A stretch of 19,905 nt of DNA from positions 1-19,905 of the forward strand of contig JAJRYP010000057.1 in the NCBI GenBank assembly GCA_024275695.1. The letters are read 5' to 3'. Below the pieces are notes generated by a model. It was not told the DNA's origin, did not search any database, and saw nothing but the letters and a program-made list of their open reading frames with translations. The position numbers were made by a program, and so were the translations under genes. The DNA is from Patescibacteria group bacterium. Its GTDB lineage: Bacteria > Patescibacteriota > Gracilibacteria > UBA1369 > PNNO01. Position 1 is the first letter of the stretch. Each line of letters begins with the position of its first letter. This document shows, piece after piece, positions 13,662-19,905 of this stretch.

Positions 13662-16280
13662 CTATTTCACAACTTCAAAGTCAACTCTTTCGGTATCCGA
13701 ACCTTCGCTGTTTCTAGCTTTGATTCGTACTTCGTAATCACCTTCTTGAAGGTCATCACCGTCGTCGTCTTCTCCGTTAAAATATAACGAGTGATTTCCG
13801 GATGTTCGATATTTATCATCAAGAAGTTCTCGAACGATGTTGTTGTCCTCATCAAGAATTTCAATTGTAACGTCAGTTCCGGTATTAAGTCTGTACTCAA
13901 TTCGGAAACTTTCACCTTCGTCAACTCTGTAATCGGAGAGTTCAACATTAGTCAATCTTGGATCATTATCGTAATCGTACAAATCCAATCTATCAAATCT
14001 GTAGAACAGTTCCGCGACATCTCCACGACTCATTGGTGCGTTTGGATTAAAGTTTCCATAACGATCGGCATCCATTAAGTCATGTTCTTTTGCGAAGCAT
14101 ACGTAGTCCATGTACCAGTCGGTATCATCCTGAAGAGGTGTATCCGGGTATGGTTGATATGAACAATTCGGTACGTATACATTGGAAGTTTCAAGGAATA
14201 GTTTTAGTAGCTCTACTCTATTAACAGTTCGAGCAGGTTGGAATGATCCGTCAGGATATCCATCTATAATGTTTCTTTCCACTCCTTCTTCAATATACCT
14301 CATGTACCATTGACCCGGATCAACATCCCAGAATTCCGAATATCCGCTAGTATATGAATCAACCGGGATATCAAAACCTTCAAGTATTACTTTTGCGGTT
14401 TCAGCACGGTTAATTCCTTGTTCAGGTCTAAAGTACATATCCGGATATCCGTCGAAAATTCCCTGATCAGTTACATAAATAATTGCAACACAGTAGATGT
14501 CATCTCTGTCGACATCAAAGAAATCCGCACATAGATCGCTGAAATTGTTATCATCGTCCGTATCGATACGAACATTAATAGTTTCGGTATCGGAACCGTC
14601 TGAGTTTTCAGCGCGAACTTCGAAATAATACACTCCATCGCCGACAACATCATTGTCATCATCTTCACCGTCCCAAGAAAGTTTTAAAGTTTCATTTTTA
14701 TCCTTCGATTTATCATCCCAAAGTTCTACAACCAAATCATCGTCTTCGTCATATACTCTTACGGTAACGTCCGCATCTTCCGAAATTTCGAATGAAAGCT
14801 CGGTATCTTCATTATCATCCGGATTGAATCTGTAAGGGTCGACATCCATATCTTTAATTTCCGGACCGTCGTTATTGTCACCTGTGTTTTCTTCCACTTC
14901 GACATCAAGTTCTTGAGTATCGTTACCATCATCGTTTACAGCAGTAATACGAATAAAGTAATCACCGTCATCTACAATATCATTATCCGAATCACGTCCG
15001 TTCCAATCTTCGGATTGGTCGTCGCCACATTGATAATCGCTTGATACAAGCGTATCAACATAATCTTCACTACCGGCTTCATATACTTTAATAGTAACGT
15101 ATGCACATGTGTTCAGATCGTAGTGAACAGTTGTATCTTCGCCGTCCGATGGATCAAAAGTGCTTGGCGATACGAATGCGTTAGTAATTTCCGGATCATC
15201 GGAAGCCGAACCTGATTCATCTTTAACCTCAACATTTACATATTCAACGTCTGTTCCTTCCGAGTTAACAGCTGAAATTTTGAAATAATAGTCTCCTTCA
15301 TCTACAACGCTATTATCGGAATCACGTCCGTTCCAAGTTAAATTATCCAAGTTACATTCTTCCGAGCTTGTTTTAAGTGTATCAACATAATTATTAGTGC
15401 CATCTTCGTAAACTTTAACAGTTACATCGGCACATGTGTTTAATTCATAATGTAATATAGTATCTTCACCTTCGCTTGGATCAAAATCAACCGGTGTCGC
15501 GTAAGCATTGGTGATTCTTGGAGCCTGCCCTGACGGTGGCCGATCTTCGTACTCAATTGTAACTGTTCCGGTTTCAGTATCGCTTCCGTAACTGTTTGTT
15601 GCTGTAATTTGATATGTATAAGTGCCCTCTGCAAAAGGATCTCCGTTAGAATCTTTTCCATCCCAAGTTTTTTGAGCCAATGTTTCAACTACGGTCATTC
15701 CGTCCAAAATTTGGATAGTAACGGTTGCTGTTGTATTTAGCGTATAATTGATTACCGAAGTTTCTCCCAAGTTTGGATCAAATGATGCCGGAGAAGCATA
15801 GTCGGAAGTAATTTCGGGAGCTGTTCCGCTACCACCGTTACCTCCATTACCACCGTTGCCTCCATCATCGAGTTCCACGTCAACATAACCGTAAACGGTA
15901 TGTGTTGAATTACCTCTTGCTGTAATCACATACATATAACGTCCTTCGGGTACTTTTTCCGAACTGTTGTCGTAGTTCCCGTACCAGGTTACGTTATTGG
16001 GACCGGCAGCCGTATCCACGCCTTGTACTATAAAATTAACTAAAGTGCCGCTTGAATCGTGCATATGTACATCTACAATAGCATCCTCTTCCAAATAGAA
16101 GTGAATCTGTGTGAATTCAGTATACGGATTAAATGGTGTATTAAGGGCTTCGTGGCTTGAAATAATACCGGTCGCCGCATACGTCGGTGCCACATTGGCG
16201 AGAAACAATACAAACGAAAGCATTAAAGCTATCGCGGCGGTTCCCACGCGCTTGAGTGTAAGAGATGTTGTGTTACTCAT
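13662..16280 (-). CDS. Secreted S-layer-type protein: FlgD-like Ig repeats with internal SLH domains
   Basis: 872 residues, exported. The signal peptide has a basic start and a hydrophobic core (13-30), with probable cleavage after APTYA (about 35). Then come: a divergent Ig-like domain (38-137); a Gly/Asn linker (about 140-152); four FlgD-type Ig repeats (about 155-246, 253-355, 362-464, 472-573), each with a PxxFDP start, an NG(R/K)DSD-type turn and EG(T/D)Y strand; three SLH domains (about 580-765) with FRPEQGINRAE, FQPARTVNRVE and FNPNAPMSRGD; and a final Ig repeat (773-872). The repeats are very Asp/Glu-rich and probably bind Ca2+. Repeats three and four each carry a Cys pair, likely a disulfide. 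SLH domains usually sit at a protein end and bind wall polymer; here they are internal. It has its own promoter, a leader of about 105 nt and a terminator. Confidence 0.88.
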   Translation of the reverse strand: MSNTTSLTLKRVGTAAIALMLSFVLFLANVAPTYAATGIISSHEALNTPFNPYTEFTQIHFYLEEDAIVDVHMHDSSGTLVNFIVQGVDTAAGPNNVTWYGNYDNSSEKVPEGRYMYVITARGNSTHTVYGYVDVELDDGGNGGNGGNGGSGTAPEITSDYASPASFDPNLGETSVINYTLNTTATVTIQILDGMTVVETLAQKTWDGKDSNGDPFAEGTYTYQITATNSYGSDTETGTVTIEYEDRPPSGQAPRITNAYATPVDFDPSEGEDTILHYELNTCADVTVKVYEDGTNNYVDTLKTSSEECNLDNLTWNGRDSDNSVVDEGDYYFKISAVNSEGTDVEYVNVEVKDESGSASDDPEITNAFVSPSTFDPSDGEDTTVHYDLNTCAYVTIKVYEAGSEDYVDTLVSSDYQCGDDQSEDWNGRDSDNDIVDDGDYFIRITAVNDDGNDTQELDVEVEENTGDNNDGPEIKDMDVDPYRFNPDDNEDTELSFEISEDADVTVRVYDEDDDLVVELWDDKSKDKNETLKLSWDGEDDDNDVVGDGVYYFEVRAENSDGSDTETINVRIDTDDDNNFSDLCADFFDVDRDDIYCVAIIYVTDQGIFDGYPDMYFRPEQGINRAETAKVILEGFDIPVDSYTSGYSEFWDVDPGQWYMRYIEEGVERNIIDGYPDGSFQPARTVNRVELLKLFLETSNVYVPNCSYQPYPDTPLQDDTDWYMDYVCFAKEHDLMDADRYGNFNPNAPMSRGDVAELFYRFDRLDLYDYDNDPRLTNVELSDYRVDEGESFRIEYRLNTGTDVTIEILDEDNNIVRELLDDKYRTSGNHSLYFNGEDDDGDDLQEGDYEVRIKARNSEGSDTERVDFEVVK

Positions 16281-16391
16281 ATAAATGATGATTAATGGTT
16301 AGATGAATATATATTAAATGTTTAAATTATTACGCTTCTTATAACGGCAAACGCGGTACACCATTACAAGATTTCTCTAAGCAAGGGAAGG
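16281..16391 (-). promoter_or_regulatory. Long 5' leader of the S-layer-type mRNA
   Basis: About 105 nt lie between the predicted start site (near 16385) and the ATG at 16280. No Shine-Dalgarno sequence and no small gene are visible. Long leaders that stabilise mRNA are known for S-layer genes in other bacteria; a similar role here is inference. The segment nearest the gene, ATCTAACCATTAATCATC, resembles the TAACCA leaders of the METK genes. Confidence 0.35.
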
Positions 16392-16420
16392 ATTGTAGCA
16401 ACATTTAAAAAATATTGCAA
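16392..16420 (-). promoter_or_regulatory. Promoter of the S-layer-type gene
   Basis: On the minus strand, TTGCAA (16420-16415), a 17-bp spacer and TACAAT (16397-16392) preceded by TGC, giving an extended -10. It is the strongest promoter in the block and fits high expression of a surface protein. Confidence 0.68.
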
Positions 16421-16471
16421 GCCTTTTTTTACAAAAAGTCAAATATATGTTGCAAAATCGCACGGTAAAGC

Positions 16472-16486
16472 GAGCCTTTTTGGCTC
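16472..16486 (-). terminator. Weak hairpin downstream of the Wzy-like gene
   Basis: GAGCC (16472-16476) and GGCTC (16482-16486) flank a 5-nt loop, about 45 nt past the stop of the gene at 16533-18440. On the minus strand the tail is GCTTTACC, poor for a terminator. It may still mark the transcript end. The rest of 16421-16532 shows no gene. Confidence 0.3.
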
Positions 16487-16532
16487 ACAAAAGGCATCTA
16501 AGCAAATAAAACTTTTTTATTTTTTCATGAAT

Positions 16533-18440
16533 TTATTCTTTCTCTCCAAGCAATAGTTCGATCTGCAAAACACGTTCAACCGTAACCCAAAAATCAGGAA
16601 CGTTTTTAAAGAAAATTCTATAGCTTTTTTGCTCCTCGGGACTTCTTTCGTACACGCTTTCCTCCCATTTCCAAAAATCGGGAACGGCTTCAAGATATTG
16701 TTTATATAGATAAAGCGCGTTTTCGTAATCGCCATTTTTATATAGCATATCGCCATACGCGCGTATCCAATTGGGATAATACGGATTTTTTTCAAGTGCT
16801 TTAAGATAATATTCGCTTGCCCCGGCCGGATCTGAATCTGAATAAAAATTACCGCGCCATGCCAGCAAATTACCGGTTTCTCCTTCTATTTTTTCAAGAT
16901 AATATAGAGCCCTTTCTAAACTTGACGGATCGACAAATATTAAATCATACCATAATTTACTGTAATAAGGAGTGTAAGAAATAGCTTCTTTGTGAGCGTT
17001 TATTGCGACTTCATAGCTAACATTGTAATTTTTCTTTGATTTGGCATACAACAATTGAGACATAAACGGCTTATAAAGCATATGAATGAAGCTGAATGCA
17101 AAAACAATCAAGATAACTACGACAAGAATATGCCTGTATTTCGAATATCCTTTTGATGTAATTTTTACTTTTTGCTTTTCCTGGAGAGCGATAATCCCTC
17201 CAATACAAAAACTGATAAAAACACTTATACTAATATCCGAAAAGGCAAATTGATTTTGAATCATATTTCCAACAATCAATATCGAGAACAGGACTAAAAT
17301 AGGCTCTTTTGTCTTAAAGAAGAGCTTAAGGAGCATAAACAGGAAAATAAGATAGATTAATCCCGCAAATATCCCATATGAAAAAACCGTCTCCAGAAAC
17401 TCATTATGAATTCTATCGATAGAAAGACTGATATTTTCCTCCAATGTTAGGAATTTTTTTGTAATAATTTCAGGTGCGTAAACGTAGAAAGTCTCGGCAC
17501 CATATCCTAAAACAGGACGATTTTGAATCAAGCTTATTGCTCCTTTCCATGTCTCAAGGCGAGAACCCATCGACCTTATTCCGACTTCGCTAAGAGAAAA
17601 TCTGTCTTGTTGTAAAATAATCCCTATCCCGATTATTACCGGAACTAAGGCAACAACAAAAACAACTTTCCATGAACGTCTTGCTTTTTTGATAAGGTTG
17701 AAAATATATTTCCGATGCTTAACACACAAAAGAAGCAGACATAGTGTAAGCGCCAACATTGCGGCTCTTGTTTGCGAAAACCATAAAGCTGCCAAAACAA
17801 CTGCGATACTTAATCCATAAAACGTTTTAACCGCGCGTTTTTTTGAACTTGCAAATAAATATCCGCCAACAAGCAATATCAACATCATAAATTGTCCCAA
17901 ATAACCCGGATTTCCCAAAGAACCAAATGATCTACCAACAAATATACTCGCATCAAAATTCTTAAATAACGGGTCAAGTCCGGCTTTTTGTAATATGGCG
18001 TACAGTGCCACTATCAGTCCGCTAACAAAGAGTATCTGTAATGATTTTTTTGCGGATTTCTTTTCAATTGCCATCGCGCAATAAATAACAAAGATAAACA
18101 AAAACAACTGCGTGATCATTCCGAAACCTCTGGTATATGTGCCAAACAGGGCTATAACGGGTGTTGGTGAGAAAACATTCGCTACAAATACAATAAAAGC
18201 AGCCGCAACCAGCAGTAGAAAAATTTTATTTCTAAATAGCGATCGCACTTTAAATGATTTTTTGTATAAGGTATAAAGAGTTATCGCAAATAAAGAAAAA
18301 AGTATGACAAATCTAAAAAGCAATTCTTTGCTTTGTGTAAACGAATTGGCAAAAAGAGTGAAATAAAAAAGCGGAATAAAAAAGAGGCATATGTATATAG
18401 GAATTAAATATGCCTCTTTTTTAACAAGTTTTTTCAACAC
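16533..18440 (-). CDS. Wzy/O-antigen ligase-family membrane protein with C-terminal TPRs
   Basis: 635 residues with about 11-12 hydrophobic helices. The Wzy_C/ligase hallmarks are FSQTRAAMLAL (about 223-233), the SRLETWKGAISLIQNRPVLG block with GYGAETF, and the periplasmic DRIHNEFLETVFSYGIFAG with the conserved His. Such proteins polymerise or transfer lipid-linked glycans outside the membrane, including O-oligosaccharyltransferases that glycosylate proteins. After the last helix, about 180 residues form TPR-like repeats (YLKALEKNPYYPNWIRAYG, ENALYLYKQYLEAVPDF). The likely start is GTG at 18440, or TTG one codon later, 8 bp after the previous stop. Acting on the S-layer-type protein next door is plausible but inferred. 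A perfect 15-bp inverted repeat lies over codons 7-21. Confidence 0.85.
   Translation of the reverse strand: MLKKLVKKEAYLIPIYICLFFIPLFYFTLFANSFTQSKELLFRFVILFSLFAITLYTLYKKSFKVRSLFRNKIFLLLVAAAFIVFVANVFSPTPVIALFGTYTRGFGMITQLFLFIFVIYCAMAIEKKSAKKSLQILFVSGLIVALYAILQKAGLDPLFKNFDASIFVGRSFGSLGNPGYLGQFMMLILLVGGYLFASSKKRAVKTFYGLSIAVVLAALWFSQTRAAMLALTLCLLLLCVKHRKYIFNLIKKARRSWKVVFVVALVPVIIGIGIILQQDRFSLSEVGIRSMGSRLETWKGAISLIQNRPVLGYGAETFYVYAPEIITKKFLTLEENISLSIDRIHNEFLETVFSYGIFAGLIYLIFLFMLLKLFFKTKEPILVLFSILIVGNMIQNQFAFSDISISVFISFCIGGIIALQEKQKVKITSKGYSKYRHILVVVILIVFAFSFIHMLYKPFMSQLLYAKSKKNYNVSYEVAINAHKEAISYTPYYSKLWYDLIFVDPSSLERALYYLEKIEGETGNLLAWRGNFYSDSDPAGASEYYLKALEKNPYYPNWIRAYGDMLYKNGDYENALYLYKQYLEAVPDFWKWEESVYERSPEEQKSYRIFFKNVPDFWVTVERVLQIELLLGEKE
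18378..18422 (-). terminator. Terminator-like perfect inverted repeat inside the Wzy-like gene
   Basis: AAAAAAGAGGCATAT (18378-18392) and ATATGCCTCTTTTTT (18408-18422) are exact reverse complements with a 15-nt loop. On both strands it forms a GAGGCATAT stem followed by six U, the form of a bidirectional intrinsic terminator. It lies about 18 nt into the Wzy-like coding frame and 27 nt past the stop of the V-x-S-x repeat gene. It could end that gene's transcript or attenuate read-through into the Wzy-like gene. Confidence 0.7.
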
Positions 18441-18448
18441 CCCTGCAT

Positions 18449-19096
18449 TTATTTAAAATTCACTTTAAATGAATCCATCTCAACAGTGTCCATCTCGATG
18501 GCCTTCATTAATTCTATCTTGTCCATCTTAACACTTTCCATATTTTCATACAATTTCATAAGTTTTGATTTTTCCGATCGGCTCAATTTATATTTTGCCG
18601 GATTCAATCTGAAATCTTTTTTGGCCGCTTCCAGCAAAACTTTAGATGTAAGTTCCGGAAGGGTTTTAATATTAATTCCACGTCGATATGATTTTTGTAA
18701 AGGAACGGCTGAAGCAACAGGCGAAGTTACAGGCGAAGTCACTTGTGAAGGGACATCGGATGTTACCTCTGATGTAACCTCTGAAGTTACTTGCGATATC
18801 ACTTCGGAAGGTCCTTCGCTTGAAACTACCGTGGAAGGTACATCCGAAACTACCGTGGAAGGCACATCCGAAGGGACATCGGATGGTACATTTGAAGTTA
18901 CCGGCGATGTAACCGGCGATACCACCACTGAAACCGGAGTCTCTCTAAAAACGAAATAATTGTTCGGCACTTTCTTGGTAGTTCTCCGGGCCCAACCTTG
19001 AAAAAGCTCGGCATTAAAAGCCGCAGCTCCTACTCCTATCGCAAGAACCGCAACAACAGCCCCTACAATGAAATACAGCTTTTTTGTTTTTTTCAT
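18449..19096 (-). CDS. Membrane-anchored protein with V-x-S-x tetrapeptide repeat stalk
   Basis: 215 residues, not recognised as a known family. It has a basic start (MKKTKKLYF), one membrane span (about 8-28) and ELFQGWARRTTKK at the exit, an arrangement like the two METK proteins. Then about 19 tetrapeptide units of the form V-(T/P/V)-S-(P/D/E/Q/T) fill residues 56-132. This low-complexity, Thr/Ser/Pro-rich stalk could be extended and O-glycosylated. The C-terminal 80 residues are basic and then Met-rich (MDKIELMKAIEMDTVEMDSF). It sits 8 bp upstream of the Wzy-like gene and has a promoter with an extended -10. A wall-spanning stalk or adhesin-like role is inference. Repeat number may vary between strains through slippage. 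Confidence 0.75.
   Translation of the reverse strand: MKKTKKLYFIVGAVVAVLAIGVGAAAFNAELFQGWARRTTKKVPNNYFVFRETPVSVVVSPVTSPVTSNVPSDVPSDVPSTVVSDVPSTVVSSEGPSEVISQVTSEVTSEVTSDVPSQVTSPVTSPVASAVPLQKSYRRGINIKTLPELTSKVLLEAAKKDFRLNPAKYKLSRSEKSKLMKLYENMESVKMDKIELMKAIEMDTVEMDSFKVNFK
18701..18930 (-). repeat. 12-nt tandem repeat tract encoding V-x-S-x
   Basis: About 19 imperfect 12-nt units inside the gene at 18449-19096. Units vary at the third codon positions and in one residue, so the array is old or under coding selection. Read on the opposite strand in one frame, the tract also gives a Thr/Ser/Glu/Val-rich repeat with no stop; this is a consequence of the GAAGTTAC-type unit, not evidence of a second gene. 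Confidence 0.8.
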
Positions 19097-19123
19097 TTTT
19101 GTTTTATTAAATGATATTGAATT

Positions 19124-19153
19124 AGTATAGCATGAAACAGCCCTTTAAAACAA
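19124..19153 (-). promoter_or_regulatory. Promoter of the V-x-S-x repeat gene
   Basis: On the minus strand, TATACT (19129-19124) is preceded by TGC (extended -10). A weak -35, TTGTTT (19153-19148), lies 18 bp upstream. The leader is about 25 nt and A-rich (AATAAAACAAAA) with no Shine-Dalgarno sequence. It overlaps the end of maf. Confidence 0.5.
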
Positions 19154-19154
19154 C

Positions 19155-19772
19155 CTATTTTTTAATGATTCCCAAAAGCGGCATGCCAATTTCTTTCATC
19201 AAATGACTTAAGCGAAATATCGGACATCCGACAACATTAAAGTAATCCCCTTCTATTTTCTCGACAAACAAGGCCCCCACACCTTGAATCGCGTAACCGG
19301 CAGCCACATCTTCCCAAACTCCCAAATCCAAATATTTTTCAACGTCATTATCTGACATATTCGTGAAGGTAACTTTTGTTGTTTCCGCGGCTGTTACTTT
19401 GTGTTCGGAATCAGCATCTCTAATACAAATTCCTGTAATTACTTCGTGCTGACTTCCTCTTAAATATTTAATCATATCCTTTGCGTGTGCGCGATCTTTA
19501 GGTTTTTCCAAAACACGCCCCTGGAATTCAGCAATTGTATCCATGCCTATAACAAGCGCGTTGGAAAGTTTTTCCGCCACTTCATCAGCCTTTTGCTGAG
19601 CATTAAAAATAGAGTACTGAACAGGCGCCATGTCTGTTTCTACGTAATCGGGTTCTTTAAAACTACTTGGCATTGTTTTAAAAGGAAAATTTAGTTCTTT
19701 AAAAAGTTGTTTTCTTCTGGGACTGTTCGAAGCGAGAATAATATCTTTATCATGAAAGTTTTCCGCATGCAT
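19155..19772 (-). CDS. maf: Maf-family nucleotide pyrophosphatase
   Basis: 205 residues. Maf proteins hydrolyse non-canonical or excess nucleoside triphosphates to monophosphates in the cytoplasm and have been linked to septum formation. Visible motifs are ILASNSPRRKQLF at the N-terminus (phosphate binding), GMDTIAEFQGRVLEKPKD (usual GADTVV...GKP; Asp kept), GVWEDVAAGYAIQGVGALFV and IEGDYFNVVGCPI. The last is normally VVGLPI; Cys for Leu is a mild change. The DT(I) signature fits the dTTP/UTP-type (YhdE-like) subgroup more than the m7GTP type, but substrate class is uncertain. The ATG at 19772 gives about 10 residues before the conserved start. It is divergent from rpsT, with the rpsT promoter just upstream. 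Confidence 0.93.
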   Translation of the reverse strand: MHAENFHDKDIILASNSPRRKQLFKELNFPFKTMPSSFKEPDYVETDMAPVQYSIFNAQQKADEVAEKLSNALVIGMDTIAEFQGRVLEKPKDRAHAKDMIKYLRGSQHEVITGICIRDADSEHKVTAAETTKVTFTNMSDNDVEKYLDLGVWEDVAAGYAIQGVGALFVEKIEGDYFNVVGCPIFRLSHLMKEIGMPLLGIIKK

Positions 19773-19778
19773 AATTGT

Positions 19779-19807
19779 TTGACATTAAGAGTGTGATCAC
19801 CTATATT
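19779..19807 (+). promoter_or_regulatory. Consensus promoter of rpsT
   Basis: A perfect TTGACA (19779-19784), a 17-bp spacer and TATATT (19802-19807). The spacer contains the palindrome GTGATCAC (19793-19800), a possible regulator site. The leader is about 34 nt. A strong promoter fits a ribosomal protein gene. Confidence 0.8.
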
Positions 19808-19847
19808 TTATGGGCAAATTATTTTGAAGCAATCTAAAATCAAATTT

Positions 19848-19905
19848 ATGCCAATTATCAAATCTGCAAAAAAGCGTGTTAAGCAAGCTGAGAAGCGACG
19901 ACAAA
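19848..19905 (+). CDS. rpsT: 30S ribosomal protein S20, N-terminus (partial)
   Basis: The ATG at 19848 opens a frame running off the window edge, encoding MPIIKSAKKRVKQAEKRRQ. This matches the highly conserved start of S20 (family pattern: xIKSAxKRxxQxxKRR). S20 binds 16S rRNA early in small-subunit assembly. Only 19 codons are visible, but the motif is distinctive and a consensus promoter lies immediately upstream. No Shine-Dalgarno sequence is seen in the leader. Confidence 0.88.
   Translation, partial: MPIIKSAKKRVKQAEKRRQ

Noticed and set aside
18486..18959. 157-codon plus-strand frame across the V-x-S-x repeats
   Set aside because: It is the mirror of the tandem repeat on the other strand; it has no promoter or leader and no non-repetitive conserved part.
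1..19905. CRISPR arrays, tRNA genes, insertion sequences or att sites
   Set aside because: I saw no spaced direct repeats, no cloverleaf-like TTC-loop motifs and no transposase or integrase gene. The only direct tandem repeat is the coding array at 18701-18930.

Overview
The window looks like chromosomal DNA of an AT-rich bacterium of the Candidate Phyla Radiation (Patescibacteria), possibly Peregrinibacteria-like. That placement is inference. It rests on short leaders without clear Shine-Dalgarno sequences, several small single-membrane-span proteins of unknown function, an S-layer protein with SLH domains, YtxH-type proteins, and housekeeping genes (leuS, folD, purF, purD, pheA, maf, rpsT) scattered among lineage-specific genes. 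No marker gene here fixes the lineage. TAA, TAG and TGA all appear as ordinary stops, so I see no sign of an alternative code.

Layout, left to right. Positions 1-4013, plus strand: the 3' end of leuS, then folD-purF-purD behind a good promoter (TTGCAA, 17 bp, extended -10), a one-carbon and purine biosynthesis cluster. Positions 4150-9452, minus strand: an SPFH/stomatin-like protein, a small membrane-anchored protein, a PrsW-like intramembrane protease, a membrane-anchored phospholipase D-like protein and an ABC exporter half-transporter. The last two are each interrupted by an in-frame stop codon, TAA in the PLD gene and TAG in the ABC gene. Sequence beyond each stop continues the same domain in the same frame.

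Positions 9453-11112, plus strand, are the most interesting part. A 409-bp gene-free stretch carries a promoter and then a leader of about 350 nt that is unusually rich in nested inverted repeats and in pyrimidines. It leads into a 416-residue reverse transcriptase. This RT has an intact fingers/palm order but an atypical active site: VGDD where YxDD is usual, QGMNLCP where QGxxxSP or SQ is usual, and MDFHKYSD where DIxxFFD is usual. It does not sit in a group II intron, and I could not find a DGR template/variable repeat pair. The arrangement of structured leader RNA plus stand-alone RT resembles retrons and DRT-type defence RTs, but I cannot assign it to a known class. It is the best candidate for an undescribed system here.

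Positions 11113-13583, minus strand: a second small membrane-anchored protein, a prephenate dehydratase (pheA), and three consecutive YtxH-domain proteins, one with a histone-H1-like Lys/Arg/Ala tail. Positions 13616-19153, minus strand, are a cell-surface block: a strong terminator, a secreted S-layer-type protein (Ig-like repeats with SLH domains in the middle, long 5' leader, good promoter), a Wzy/O-antigen-ligase-like membrane protein with TPRs, and a membrane-anchored protein with about 19 V-x-S-x tetrapeptide repeats. The ligase may glycosylate the surface protein or make a surface polysaccharide. A perfect 15-bp inverted repeat with U-tracts lies inside the 5' end of the ligase gene and could act as an attenuator. 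The right edge has maf (minus) and, divergently, a consensus promoter and the start of rpsT (plus).
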